64,000 nt of DNA, from NCBI RefSeq assembly GCF_030272615.1, contig NC_081412.1:139502747-139566746 (forward strand), in the 5' to 3' direction. The DNA is from Cryptomeria japonica. Its lineage: Eukaryota > Streptophyta > Pinopsida > Cupressales > Cupressaceae. The notes beneath the pieces are model-generated. The model did not search any database. It was not told where the DNA came from and was given only the letters and a program-made list of their open reading frames with translations. Both the position numbers and the translations under genes were made by a program. Positions 23,840 through 36,600 of the stretch are shown piece by piece (position 1 is the stretch's first letter; each line of letters opens with the position of its first letter).

Positions 23840-24852
23840 CGTAATGTCCCCTTCTCAGTTCTAGACTGATGGATGGAAGTCTTAGCCTATTTTGGAAACC
23901 CATAGGCTAACCAAAGACTAAATTAGGGTTTTTGTCTTCAGGAAGGTTTTCAGAGAGGTGTTTGCAGGAGTTCTACAGTTTGCTCTCTAGATCCTTTCTA
24001 GGCTTTTTGTGAGCTTCAAGATGGAATAACATGCATTCCAATCAGAGAAGATTTCTAAATTTACTATTTTTAGTAAATTGCAACAGGTTGACGGTTGTTT
24101 GCTTTATAGGGGTTTTCTAGGTTTTTTGAGAGCTCCAACGTGGTTTGACATGCAAATTCTTCAGAGATGATTTCAGGACTTACTATTTTTAGTAAGTCAT
24201 GACCGTTGCTCAGAATGTGATGAAAATGACTTTTGACACACTCACTATTTTTAGCAGTATGCTATTTATAGTAAGTACTATTTTTAGCAATGTTATTTTT
24301 GGTTGGGATTCTGCAGCTCAGCTCAGTGGCTATGTCTGGCAGTGTTATTTTTGGCAAGATCCTGTGTTCGAACTCAGATGACTATTTTTTGCAATGCAAT
24401 TCAGTACCTTGGCCTCAGTTCATTTTGGTAGTATTCAGTTTTTGGAAGAAAAAAGTATTTTTTAATACTTTATTATTCCCCATGGCCTAGGCGTAATTTG
24501 TGTTTTGACTTCAAGGGGTCGCCATGGTGTTTTTAATTAAATTATAACTCAAGGCAAGTTGGACGATTTTCTAAGTAAGATTGCCTAAGTTATATTATTA
24601 TTTATAAGTCATTGTTGAGCGCTCACTTTACACATTATTGGCAATTTTAATAAGGTGACTCTGCTATGATCTTGGACTACTTAGGAAGGGGAAAAATATA
24701 TTTTTGTAATAAGTCACATTATTTTTCTAAGTCATGGTGGCGCCTAAAAACAAGGTTATTCATGTTTTATTATGTTGTTATTTTATTAAATGATGACCAT
24801 TGAAAAAGGTACAATTTGGAGACATGTTTTGGTATGCCAAGTCTAGAAGATG

Positions 24853-24913
24853 ACATGAAATGTAATGAAATGTAATGAAATGTAATGAAATGTAATGAAA
24901 TGAAATGAAATGA
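24853..24913 (+). repeat. microsatellite-like (AATGAAATGT)n
   Basis: Perfect tandem run of a 10-bp unit grading into a 5-bp unit (aatga), just upstream of the LTR TATA box. Confidence 0.9.
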
Positions 24914-24958
24914 GGGGAATTTGGGCGCCATGTGAATTTGAATTTGAGCCTCCAGAAT

Positions 24959-24969
24959 CTATAAATATG
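24959..24969 (+). promoter_or_regulatory. LTR TATA box (copy a)
   Basis: CTATAAATATGAGTG, matched by CTATAAATAAGAGTG at 29231 in copy b and by the reverse complement at 46149-46157 in copy d. Its conservation and central position support reading these units as LTRs with U3, R and U5. Confidence 0.6.
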
Positions 24970-26639
24970 AGTGTTGGGTTCCTCATTTGTCATCTATGAA
25001 GAAAATTATAACGAAGTGCTGCCAAAATTTGGAGTGAAGCTTTGGGGAATGCATACCTCCTAGCTACCGCTTGGTTTCTTGCTTGCAATACAGCAACTAA
25101 TCGAGTTTGTGACTGCTCTTCATCCAAAGGAGTAGATTTGAGAAACAATGTTGCAGATTTGTGTTTCAATTTCAGATGTTTTGGAGTGTTTTCTGAGTGT
25201 TCATGCTGCTGGTTGGTGTGTGCGCTGAAGTAGAAATCTGTTTGTGAGTCTCTGTGTGTTCGCCAAGTCATTTTGGGTATTAACTCTGATTAATTCTCTC
25301 CCCTAGGCAATAGAGTCTACCAATTTGCAGATCCTCATTTGCTGATTTGAATTTTATAATGCAAATCATACTTACCAGATGGGTTGTACCATTCCTTGGT
25401 TGCCTCGGGTTGCGCGTTGTTTGGTTTTGGTGTCTATGTTGCAGGTTTGGGGTTCTAGTCTTATCGTCTTCGTCTTATCTTCCATTTGCTTCTGTTCTTG
25501 TGTCATTCAGAGGTGTTTTGGGCGAGTTATGAGCTTTTCAGTGATTTAGGTAGTGGTTGTTTTCTACGTGTTATGCGTACTGCAAATTACTTTTTCAGAA
25601 TAGGAGTCAATGGTGTGTTATTTCTCTATGGGTGTGTTTGAGTTTGCTAAGTGTGTTTAGCTTGGAAATATTCATTGTAATGGACAGTATCTTCCCTCCA
25701 TTCTAAGATTCATACTTCTCATTGTAAGACTGGATATTAGTACTATAAGCCGTTTTTTGGATTGTAAAGCAAATCCCGCTGAAAAAGTGGAAGAGGCTGG
25801 CTTGCTGCCTACATTTGGATTTTGTAAAACTGTCCTCCCACTGCACAAGAGATAGAGTGATTGTTGTTTTCATTCCTAGTCCTCCCACTGCATAAGTGGT
25901 AGTGATCTGTTTTCCTTGTAATTATCCTCCTCCCGTTGAAAAGTGGTCGAGTGATTGCTGCTTCAGTTTATTGGCTTGTCCTTGGCTGGTTTACCGCCAA
26001 GTGATCTTTCAATGTTCTCATTATCCCGCTAAAAAGGGAAAGGGGTTGGCTTGCCGCCCAAGTATTGTATTCAATTTCAGTTTCTTGCATCAACGATCCC
26101 CTCTACACTGCATGCTCTCACCCTCCCAGATTGGGCTTTGGGTGATCAAAAGGTGGAAAGGGTTACTTTCAGCATTATTAAGATTTCATTTTCTAACCCT
26201 AACGGGTGTTTGTGTTGGTTGTAAGCTGAAATAATTCAAAAAAAAAAAAGTGGGAATATTACAATGCATTAGCCTAAAGCAATTCCACCCCTAGTGAAGA
26301 GACGCCACCCTACCTAGAAAGGGGTATAAAGAGAGTACGTGTTAACGTCAAGGAGGGCATCAATGTGGAAAACAAAAAGAAGGCTTCAGCAATAATCATT
26401 TCAGTGGTGGGATTGCACATCCTGTTGGTATGGTGTATATATATAATCTACCTATATCTTAACTTTCCAAAATTATATACTGTATGCTAATAAATATCCA
26501 GAACATACAATGTTACTACATACATATCTGCATCTATCTCTGCATATACATACGTTGCTCATAATTCCTTCCACATGTACTTTGAGCATGGAGTGAAGAT
26601 TTCAGACTTGTTACTCATGAAGTAGGGGAGAAAGAAGGA

Positions 26640-28005
26640 CCAAAACGTGGTGATTGCATGTTTGATAACCTATTCCTTGGGTTGAACAATAATAAGGCTC
26701 ATACCAATCCATTTTGGGAGTTGGATTTGAGGACAACATTTGCTCCATATTCCAATGTTGTTGAAGCTTTCATGGTTAGGCTTCAAGGGTTCACTAGAGT
26801 AGACATCAATTTCTTAAGTATGCACTTGTCCTCACTAGCACTTGGCAATGTGTTGAGTTTTCTTTTCAGTGTGTTGAAAATCACTTTCGGTTGGGTATCC
26901 AGGCTCGAGATCGTCAACATGGTCTGATGGAGCTTATTACATGTGAAAAGAAGGATCTTTGGATAGATAAGAAACAAATTTTCAGTCTTGATGGTGTTGT
27001 TCCCTTCTTTACCAGCCATTTGATGGTTCCTTTTGCTCATCAACTAGTGGATTGGGGAGATATTTTGAGCAAAGGATGTTTCTATGTGGAGTGGAGTCAC
27101 TAGAGAGGATATTTCCAGCCTTGAACGTAAGCATATGTGTTGTTTTGGATGATGATTTCTTGTATTGCAGCAGCTGTTCATCTTCTTGGATGCTAATTTT
27201 CCTAAAATCAGATCTCAAGACAATCATTTCAGACTTGGCGGGCTGCTGGTATACTCTTTTCCAGACTTCACGGTCTCCTGGAAGGACAGGTTTATGGTCT
27301 CAGATGAGAGGTATGGCAAATTGGGGCAATCAGTATCTGTGTATGGAAAGTGTTCAAGCTCTAACTAGTGGTCATTCTTATGCCCTCTCTTCTACTTATG
27401 ATTGGGACAGCGAACCTTTGCTTTCTATGGTTCATCATTCTGAGGTGTTTGGAGTGGGAACTATAAGAGATTTCAGAAGTCTCCATGGTTGTATCAATAT
27501 AATTCAATTGAGGCCTAGTAGATTCAAGTGGAGTAATGAATATGAGTTTGTTGAGCTCCTGCAAAGCAGGGAGATTTAAAGAAGTCACATTTACAGTCAT
27601 CGCTCTACTTGACACCTTGGGGAGATATGTTGTGGAGTTTGATTGTGAGTTGAGTAGACTTAATTTCCTATTGCCTAGGCTTGTAATAGACAATGGCATT
27701 GTTGATATTGATTACTCAGAGCTTTATGGGCATGAGATGCTGCATGATATTGATTTCAGTCCCTCAAGATTTTTCAGTCTAAGCATCATGCATGGTAACA
27801 TTTTGGAGTTACAAGGGAGGTTAGTGCAGTTGTGGTGTGATGTTTTCACTAATGTGATCAAAGTGACGCAACATCAGCATGGTGGGTTCATCTTGAGACA
27901 GACATGGGACCCTAGGATCGTACTTGCTTTGGTGTGGATCAATCTAAAATTCTCTGGAGTTGTGGTGGCATTGCTTGAGGATAAGCAATTTTGGGAAGGG
28001 CAGAT
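26640..28005 (+). pseudogene. decayed retroelement coding region upstream of an LTR
   Basis: Plus-strand sequence with long coding-like stretches that change frame several times (for example 26658-26927, 26891-27103, 27165-27368 and 27536-28030). The last runs up to LLEDKQFWEGQ and into the LTR start. I could not place it in a named pol domain. The position, immediately before TGTAATGTCCCC and ending in a purine-rich tract (tttgggaagggcagat), fits the 3' end of an LTR-retrotransposon polyprotein. Alternative: an unrelated gene fragment captured between two LTRs. Confidence 0.45.
27992..28005 (+). other. candidate polypurine tract
   Basis: GGGAAGGGCAGAT directly before the LTR start TGTAATGTCCCC. 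A purine run at this spot is where plus-strand DNA synthesis primes in LTR retrotransposons. Support is positional only. Confidence 0.4.
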
Positions 28006-30674
28006 TGTAATGTCCCCTTTTTCGCTCTAGTTTGTTTTGGGGACCGTTAGCCTATTCCGGAGACCCGTAGGCTATTCGAAAGCAAAAAGTAGGGTTTCCT
28101 ACCTCTGGGAGGATCTTTCTGCATTTTTTAAGGCTTGTATTTTGGAATTTGTCAGTTTGGGTTCTGGATTCCTTCTGGGTTTTCAAAAAGCTTTGCAGTG
28201 AGGGTACATGCATAAAAAGTTATGGAGTTTCTTTGACTTACTATTTTTAGTAAGTGGAGGCAGAAGCAGTTGAGTTCTTTGGTTTTCTGTGATCTCTACG
28301 ATGGTATAACATGCAAACCAATCGAAGGACCTTTTCAGGACTTACTATTTTTAGTAAGTTTGGTAGCTGCTCAAAATGTGGTAAAAATCACTTTAGAAAC
28401 ACTTACTATTTTTAGCAGTATGCTATTTATAGTAAGTATTATTTTTGGCAGTGCTATTTTGGGCAGGGGTTCTGCAACTTACTCAGTGGCTATTTCTGGC
28501 AGTATTATTTTGGCAAGATCCTGTGTTCACTCAGATGACTATTTTTAGCAGTTCAATTCAGAGCTCCAACTCAATTCAGTTTTGGTGATTTCTAGCATTT
28601 CAGTCCCCAGCTCAATTTGGCAATAATCAGTATTTGAGAAGGTATTTTTAATATACTAATACCTTAGGCATAAGGTTTTAATATTTGATTATTTTATGGA
28701 TGGATGACTTGGGAAAAGGAGAAAATAATATTTTTATCCTAAGTCTATTTGGCGAAATATTTTACCTTCATAATGGGGTGCCAAAATGCAGTTTAATTTT
28801 ATAACTTATGGTTGGACGCCTTTGGAGGAAATTCTCATTAAAAAAAGGTTTATACTTAGTGTTATTTTAGCATTGGCTAAAGTTGGTGTCCACTTGAGGG
28901 AATAATGTATTTGTTGCCGAATAAAATATTACTATTCCTTGGGCGATTTATTGTTGAGGAAAAATACTTTATAAAGTAAAATATTAATAAGGCAAGATGG
29001 ACGCCTTATGGAGAAATAAGTTCATTTTATAATATATTTCACTTATCTACCTTGGATGTCACATTATGATTTTATTGCCATTTTTATAAAGTATATTTAC
29101 TTCTATGAGAAGGTCGACTTGGAGAAAGGAGAAATAAAATGCAAATTACAAATTTGAGAGAATTGAATGTGCATTTGGATTTGGTGTCCATTTGGGAGTG
29201 AATTTGAATTTGAATTTGGCGCTTCAAAAGCTATAAATAAGAGTGTTGGTCTCTTGTTTTGGGTATCCATGAATATTTGTAACGATGTGTTGCCAAATTG
29301 GTGCCAGAGTTGAGCTTCGAAGTTCAAAGCTTCCTAGCAACCATCAGTTTCGTACTTGAAAGACGGTGCCTAGCTGATTATTTGTGACTATCTTTCATCC
29401 AGAGAGAGATTGTGCTGATCGAAGTGATTGGGAGATTTTTAGTTTTTGGTGTGTTGGGCGTGTTTCCAGTTTGCTGGTTTTTGGAGTGGCTGAAGGTGAT
29501 TTTCAGTCATATCTTCTTGCTCGAGTGTCTGTTCGTTCTCGGTATTTTCTCATTCATTTCCTATGTCATGAGCGACTCATCTTGTAAGTTTTCGTTGGTT
29601 TTCTTGGAGTATTGAATTTTATTATGCAAGTCGAAGTTTTCTGTTGTAAACGCTTTATGCTAGGAGTGCTTTGGGTTGTATGCCATGGGTTTGGGCATTG
29701 TTAGTTGATGTCTTTCATTTCCATCCTTATCGCCATCATTGTATCTCTCATTTGCTTCTGTTTGGAGGTGATTCAGATGAGTGTGGAAAGAGTTATGAGT
29801 AAATTAGTGAGTTCTTAGCTTGCTAGTCTGTGTTTTCAGCGTGTTGGGAGTATATCAGATTTAGAGATTTTCCGTTTTGGAGTGTCTTCTTGTGTGGAGT
29901 TGGTTATTGGGTGTGTGGGTTCTTTTGTGTGGAGAGAAAGTGATCTTGGTAATTGTTTGCAGCTGTTGGTTCTTCATTCTTATCTTCTATGATTCATATT
30001 GTAATGCTAGTAGTAGTACTAAGTTACTAACAGCAATTTCTTTGATCTCTCCTAGTCCCACTGCATAAGTGGAAGAGGCTGGCCTTGCCGCCTAGTTTGG
30101 ACAGTGATTCTAGTAATTTTGTAACCCATGTTTGCATTGTAAAGTTGATTAGTAGTACTAACAGCTATATACTTGGATTGTTGTTCTTTGGCCCACTGCA
30201 TAAGTGGAAGAGGTTGGCTTGCCGCCTTCTTATCTATTGTAACTCTGTCCTCCTGCTGAATAAGCGGTTGAGTTGATTGTAATCTCATTTTCAGTCCTCC
30301 CGCTGAATAAGTGGTGGAGTTGATTGCTATTTCATTTCTAGTCCTCCCGCTGCATAAGTGGTAGAGTGATTGTTCTTCAATTTCTTGCATCATCCTTGGC
30401 TGATTTACCGCCAAGTGATTTTTAATATTCTTCATATCCCGCTGGAAAGTGGAAGGGGCTGGCTTGCCGGCCAAGCATTGTATTATTTCCAGTTATTTGA
30501 AGCTAACAATCCCCTCAACATCATATGCTTTCACCTTCCCATATTGGGCACTTGGTGATCAGAAAGTGGAAGAGTTACGATTTCAGTATTATTGTATCTT
30601 GATTTCCTAACCTTAACGATTCTTGTTGTGATTGTAACTGGAAGTAAATTGAAAAAAATTGTGGGGATAATACA
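28006..30674 (+). mobile_element. long LTR, TGTAATGTCCC family (copy b)
   Basis: TGTAATGTCCCC to GGGGATAATACA. It is homologous along its length to copy a, with the TAGCCTA/TAGGCTA hairpin at 28048-28074, AGTAAG hairpins near 28240, 28340 and 28400, a TATA box at 29231, and the cccgctg..aagtgg..cttgccgcc modules at about 30056-30470. The immediate flanks (cagat and gaact) do not match, so this is not a clean solo LTR. With the candidate polypurine tract on its left it is best read as a 3' LTR whose partner is missing. Confidence 0.7.
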
Positions 30675-30898
30675 GAACTCCGTGTTACCAAAAGCTGAGT
30701 TTTAATGCTCTTTTTTTACAGTTCCTAGGTGCCTTGGAGGTTTAGTAAGTAAAAAAGTAATAATTGTCATATCCAGCCATATATGTATTAGGGGTCTCAA
30801 AAACTTGACATATCCATATCTAATACCATATCCATATTTGTATCTAATACCATATTTTGTCAGTATGCAACTCTAATTTCAAGATGTTGGTCTGTGTT

Positions 30899-32484
30899 TG
30901 TAATATCCCCTGTGGTGATACAAGGAATATTTATGAACACTTGTCTAATCAACCTGCTGTTACCAAGTTTAGGTCTCGCTGATATGTAGTTTCAGAATTT
31001 CAGTTTGATAGGAAATCCTTCCAACACATGTTTTGACTGATTTTGACTTCTAAAAAGGACTAGAATTGATTGAATAGTTACCAAGAATGCATAAACAACT
31101 TCCTAGTGATGCATCATGTGGAAATAAACTCTCAATCATGAACAATCAACTAACTGACATTATGTAAAACAGTTGTCCAACATCCTCAGAAAAGATTATG
31201 TTTTAGATGCAACCAATACTCCTTCAACCTTTATTCATTTGATAACACAATGTGACATTATAATGACAATAATAAAATCAGACACACTGACTGATATCAG
31301 TTGACCATTTTCAGACTTCTGAAGACAAATGGCAGTCCTATTTTCATGCACATAAACTAATAATTACAATGAAGCTTAATTAGCAATTGAACAAGGGTTA
31401 AGGCGTCTTGAAGGAGTAAACAGAATGATGAGTGTTGAGGGCTCCAATCTTCCAAATCAGCTTGTACTCAGAAATTGCCCCTGCTGCAATGGTGAAGGAC
31501 TGATAATAAATAATGTGACCCCTGGTAGCCCACAATTGGAACCAAAAACTGATCGCCTAATTCCCTTGAGTGTAGCGCTGTCCTTGCTGATGTATTTGAA
31601 AGACAATTTTGAAGAGTTATTATTAAAATCAAAGGTATGCAGCTGGCTGGTGCAAATCTGATTTCAGACTGATGGAAGTCTGATCCCTTCACATTAGCTC
31701 CTTGAAATGTTATAAAATGAATCACCTAGGTCCTCCAACAATATCGCTAGATTCAGATTGGATATTTGATGCTTCAAGAATACATAATGAACAAAATTGT
31801 GGGATGGAGTTGTGAGTTCGATTTTGTTACAGACCAGGTATAGGAACAGCGAACTCACAAATAATTTCCAAATGCTTCTCCAAGAGATCGATTTGTCCTT
31901 CCCTTCCACAATCGATATGCAAAGAACACTAATTTTTGCCAAACTGAAGATTCAACAATTTATCCACCACAAAGTTGAAGTCTTCCACAAAAATCGTACT
32001 TCATGAAAATCTGATATCAACTCAATATGCTCAATATGAAGGCCTGAGTGTCCCTCAATCTCAAGGGAACCCTTCGGAGGATCTCTCACCCCCTCAGTTA
32101 TGCAGATCAAAGGGAGGTTTTGTTCCCTAAGACCAAATCTGCGGACAACCCTTGGCTCCACAACCACAATACAAACAAGATAACAAACAACTGATGCCCA
32201 ATCATGAATTACCCTCTTCTATTTATTATTTTCATAACCCATCATAAGATTCCTTCTAGAAGATTCAGGGAGGTACACTATTATTTAAGTGACTTTTAAT
32301 TATTTTTATTTTATAATTAAGTCACTTTATTAATTTAATAAAATATAAAGTCATCTCACGTATGTTTTTTAAATGAATATAATGAGACAACTTATATAAT
32401 ATTAAATTAAATAATTTCCCCTTATTTCTCCAAAAATCTAACACAAACAATTCCAAGACAAAATCCAAAATCGGGGACATTACA
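30899..32484. mobile_element. solo LTR with 12-bp inverted ends (copy c)
   Basis: TGTAATATCCCC to GGGGACATTACA, 1,586 bp, with a perfect 5-bp duplication gtgtt on both sides (30894-30898 and 32485-32489). Internal sequence does not align well with copies a, b and d, so it is a different subfamily. No coding capacity. Orientation is uncertain; a TATA-like AATAAATAG near 32222 suggests minus. Confidence 0.85.
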
Positions 32485-32797
32485 GTGTTTATATGTTAAG
32501 CCAGTAAGGTACTGAAGAACTTTAGCAAGGATAACTAATATGTCTTTTGGTCTTGAGAAAAATAGCCTGAATAAAATTCTATGATTCAAAACAAGTTTGT
32601 AACATTAAAACTCAAATTTACTGGAAAGTCATTAATAACTGCACCTAAAAATTGCGAAGAGAACTGTTGTAAGCTCTATCAATACTAATTATGAGGAAAC
32701 TTAAGGAAACAAGACATGAGAGAGGTTATAAAAAAATGGTAGATTCTAGAAGCAAGGTATCCATAAATAATATGAAAATATAAATAAAGACAATTAC

Positions 32798-32851
32798 CTT
32801 AATTTTTAAGCGTTCAGCCACCTCTGACTGCTCCTCATATTCATCCATGAC
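32798..32851 (-). CDS. thioredoxin-like protein, exon 2 (18 codons)
   Basis: Minus strand: acceptor TTTATTATGTAG| then 54 bp coding VMDEYEEQSEVAERLKIK, then donor |GTAATTG. This is the segment that follows ..FLKHN in plant chloroplast thioredoxin-like 4-type proteins, and exon 1 at 58721-59254 ends exactly at FLKHN in phase 0. The exon is far too short to appear in an ORF scan. Neighbouring sequence is all TE or intron, and the coding of the exon itself is unbroken. The next exon, expected to carry the cis-proline strand of the thioredoxin fold, was not found in bases 1-32797. Confidence 0.85.
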
Positions 32852-34250
32852 CTACATAATAAAAAAAATTTAAAAAAATTATTCAAAAAATATTAACCAC
32901 AACAAATATTTGTAAAATATATTTTCAAAATTAAAAAAAGGAATCTATAAATTTTTGTAAACAAATATATTGGCATAATCTTGACTAAATAATTAAAAAT
33001 TAATAATTATAAATTCATTAAACAAATTTGGATCAGTGTTACCAAACTCAATAAGTTGTGAGGCAGGCGACCCTAAACAAGTCTAGAGACTTGACAACCA
33101 GGTACACACTAGACTCACCAAACTTACTAAACTCAACAAGTCCCATGGGAAAAACCCAGCCATGGTTGGGAAGTAGAAATTAGAAAAAAAAAAGCAATTC
33201 ACTTAAAAGAAAGTGCCTTATATTTGTCTCCTACACCGTAAAAGCAACTTCATTTCATTTCTCAAAGATAATACAATGATGCAATAAACAATCAGTTTTG
33301 CAATGATTCTTAGAGGAAATAAACACCCATATATTGAATATTTAAAATACCCACAAGTTGGATATCGCTTCCAGATTTATTACAGAGTATGGACAGCCGA
33401 TTAAAAATGAAACTAGCAATACCCAAAAGGTTAAATAGCTCCAAAAGGGTTACAAACATACCCAGAAGCTGTAATCTAAGTTACCAGTTCGGGTTTGGGA
33501 GCGGGTTTGGCAACGCAAACCCAGTTCATGGGTTCGGAGGAAAAAAAAATTTGCCTTTTGCAAAAATTTAAAGGAATATACAAAATTACAAATCTAAATA
33601 CATTTAATAGTATGCTACTTCATCATTCATCAATGCCAAATGCCAATTCAATTGATAGTTCGGAATTTCAATAATATCATATTATGTCATACACTCATAT
33701 GCCATATAATATATATCAATGTATCATAGATTCATATATGTCCAAGTTCACAATTCATATGAAAATCATTACAATTACAAAATTGACAATCAAAAATAAT
33801 AATTGTCTTCTATCTTCAATGTTCATCAATCATCAAAAGGATCTAGATCAAGATCATCACCATTTGCTCCAAGTTCAAATTCAAAATCATTTGAACCCAA
33901 ACAAGTGCCACTCCCACTAGCTCCATCAGTTCTAGGCTAAGTCACCAGGTTCGAATTCGAATTCGAAGTTCGACAGCTTTGAAATTCGAATGAAGTTCGA
34001 TGCAGAAAAAATTCGAAATGTATAAAATTCGAATTAAATTCGCCATATGTAATTTGTAAAAAAATATAATAAATATATGTAATATATCTATAAAATTGCC
34101 TAAATAGTTTAACATTGATAAATAGATTTGAAATCATTACAAAAAGATGACACATTTATAAAATATAAACCATAGGAAACGTATGCTTTCACAATTTCAA
34201 AGATGTTCTTTTGTCAAAAAGGTACAATAACAATCAAAAACTTTAGAGCT

Positions 34251-36240
34251 TTAAAATAACTCTAAGTCATCAAGAGCACTTGGCTGGGACGCCAAATCAT
34301 CATCATCTGTATCACTACTCAGTTCATCATTTGCAAGGTTAGGCTCATCTGCATCTGGCATTCCTATGCCTTCAAGAGTTTGTTCTAAAGAAGTGTTCTT
34401 TGCTGATTTGTTCATCAGCAATTTCAAATTGCTGCGAACATAGACAAGATCTCCCAACTTTCTAGTCAGCAATTTGTTTCTCTTTTTGGAATGGATGTGG
34501 TCAAAGCAACTCCAGTTCCTCTCACAAGCTGATGAACTTGCTCCCTGACTCAAAATTCGAATAGCAAACTCTTGCAATTCAGGAGCTGATGATCCATAAG
34601 CGATCCACCATCTATATCCAGGCATACGTGGCGAGTCATATTTGGCTTCTGCCCCTCCAAACATCCCTTCTCCTCTCTTGTATTGCCAACTTTGATCTCT
34701 AATTAGTGCTGCAATTTCTAAATCTGGTACATACCTGCTAATGGCTTGGTAAAGCCCTGCCATGATTTCATTATCACCCCTTCTATCAATAGAAAACAAC
34801 TTAGGCTCCAAAAAGCAAGTTGTTGCATGTAAAGGTGTGTGCATCATTTTCCATCTGCAATCACCTGTCTCCCATATCTGCATATATTCTACTTCTTCAT
34901 TATTTAGTGCTTTTTGAATAGATTCCTTACACCGGTCCATACTTTCATAAAGCATGCCAAGGCAAGGAGTGTCACCATCAACCATACGAAGCAGATCAAC
35001 AATTGGTTCACATAAAAGAAAAACTTTTGCTGCACTTTCCCAGAAATTGTTGTTTAAGATGATTTGCTCTATGTTCTTCCCCTTAGGGCCTTTAGAAAGC
35101 ACTGAACTTTCCCACTAATTGGAACAAATAACAGATCTCAAAGCTTCTTTTTCTTCAACCACTCTTTTCAAAGTGATATAATATGAAGCAAATCTTGTTT
35201 CACAAGGCCTCAACAATTCCTTTGATGCATGTTGCCTATAAATACTCAATGTGAAACGATGATTCCGTATGAAATTTGCAATTGCTCTCCCTCTATGAAT
35301 AGCTTCATTTACCCATGGGAATTTAGCCAAGTCATGAAGCAACAAATCAAGACAATGGGCTGCACATGGGCTCCAATATATCTGTGGGTACTTCTCTACA
35401 ATCAGCCTCCCAGCTCCCACACAATTTGTTGCACTATCAATTACCACTTGAACCACATTTTCTACCCCTACTTCAAGAATGGCTTCCTCTAATATTTTAA
35501 AAATATACACTGAAGTTTTCTTGTGGTTCATGGTGTCAATGACTTTCAAAAACACAACACCTTCAGGACAAGACACCAAAACATTAATCAATGGCCTTTA
35601 ACACATATCTGACCATCCATCACTCAATATAGTGCAACCTGTTTCCTTCCAAGTGGTTTTGACATCAGCTAATTTTTCAGTCACTCTATCTTTTGACCTC
35701 TGCAAAAGAGTTGTCCTGATAGCCTCTGAACCTAGGGGTGTGTACCCTTTGCCAAACTCTGCAATTTTTTGAATTGCAATACGGAAATGAGGATTTCTCG
35801 CGACATTGAATGGAATAGCACTTGTGTAAAACAAATCAGCAACTGCATCATCCACCTGTTGTTTCTCTACTGGTTTCCAAAAGTTGTTCAATGTTCCACT
35901 CTGTTTTGATACACTCACCGGTTTGGATTGCACAGAAGAGGAAGACATGACAAATGTGAATCTAGATATATCCCCTTCAATTCTCTGTTTCTTTTGTGCC
36001 TTCTTCATTTTGCCTACCGTTGAAGCAGCCAACTCTTTCTCTAGAATAGCTTTAAGTTCTGGAGTCGCACCTATGCATGCTTGAACACCTCCATTTGGAC
36101 CCCCTGTTTTAGCAAGGAAGTGGTCCCTAAGCCTTGTTAAAGTTCCAATTATAGTTCCCTAACATAGGTTACATTTGATGTGAGTTCCATTTCGGATCAC
36201 ATGCTTCCATGCCTCAGAAGTTGATTTGGGAGGAGCCATT
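34251..36240 (-). pseudogene. hAT-1 transposase relic
   Basis: One continuous minus-strand frame of about 663 codons from the ATG at 36240. It is broken by three stops: near 36160 (in the BED finger after KCNLC), 35598-35600 (SDGWSDMC*) and 35113-35115 (CSN*WES, where the related hAT-2 has SNQW, so CAG to TAG). Domains in order: BED zinc finger, DUF659 (to about 35590), RNase H-like core with WSPCAAHCLDLLLHD, and the hAT C-terminal dimerisation motif SSACERNWSCFDHIHSKKRN near 34500, ending in an acidic tail. No intron is needed. Inactive as it stands, though its sequence is well preserved. Confidence 0.9.
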
Positions 36241-36414
36241 AAATGAAAATCTGCATGTTTGGAAAGAAAAATTAAAAAACACACTACATTTATTTCAACC
36301 TTTCAAAATAGAAATACTTTTATGTTTTAAGTTTTAACAATTTCACAAATGACCTCTTAAAAATATATAATATTAAACAATATAATAAAAAACTATTAAT
36401 ATAAAATTATAAAT

Positions 36415-36600
36415 TATATAATAATAATATTAAACAACATTATAAATTTATAGATAAACATTATAAAGTATAAACATTATAAATTTATAAATAAACATTA
36501 TAAAATAAACATTATAAAATATAAACATTATAAAATAAACATTATAAAATATAAACATTATAAATAAACATTATAAATTTATAAATAAACATTATAATTA
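36415..36600. repeat. AT-rich tandem repeat (TAAACATTATAAA)n
   Basis: Irregular repetition of taaacattataaa inside the 5' region of hAT-1, about a dozen variants. No coding. Confidence 0.85.

Larger units (their letters stand above)
23840..26263 (+). mobile_element. long LTR, TGTAATGTCCC family (copy a)
   Basis: Starts CGTAATGTCCCC (first base mutated from T) and ends GGGAATATTACA. It aligns throughout with the LTR at 28006-30674 and, in reverse, with 44900-46862. Shared features: a TAGCCTA/TAGGCTA hairpin near the start (23883-23909), repeated ACTTACTA tttt TAGTAAGT hairpins, a TATA box at 24959-24969, and a repeated module reading cccgctg..aagtgg..ggctggcttgccgcc near 25770-26060. The flanks (gtgta and atgca) do not form a convincing 5-bp duplication. 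It is preceded by a purine-rich tract, so it may be the 3' LTR of a decayed element. No coding region. Confidence 0.7.

Noticed and set aside
23840-30674. One complete LTR retrotransposon with LTRs at 23840-26263 and 28006-30674
   Set aside because: No primer-binding site follows the first LTR, and the outer flanks (gtgta and gaact) do not form a target duplication.
1-32797. Third exon of the thioredoxin-like gene
   Set aside because: I scanned for the expected AVPLFHFYK-type segment with splice borders on the minus strand and did not find it; it probably lies outside the window or is lost.
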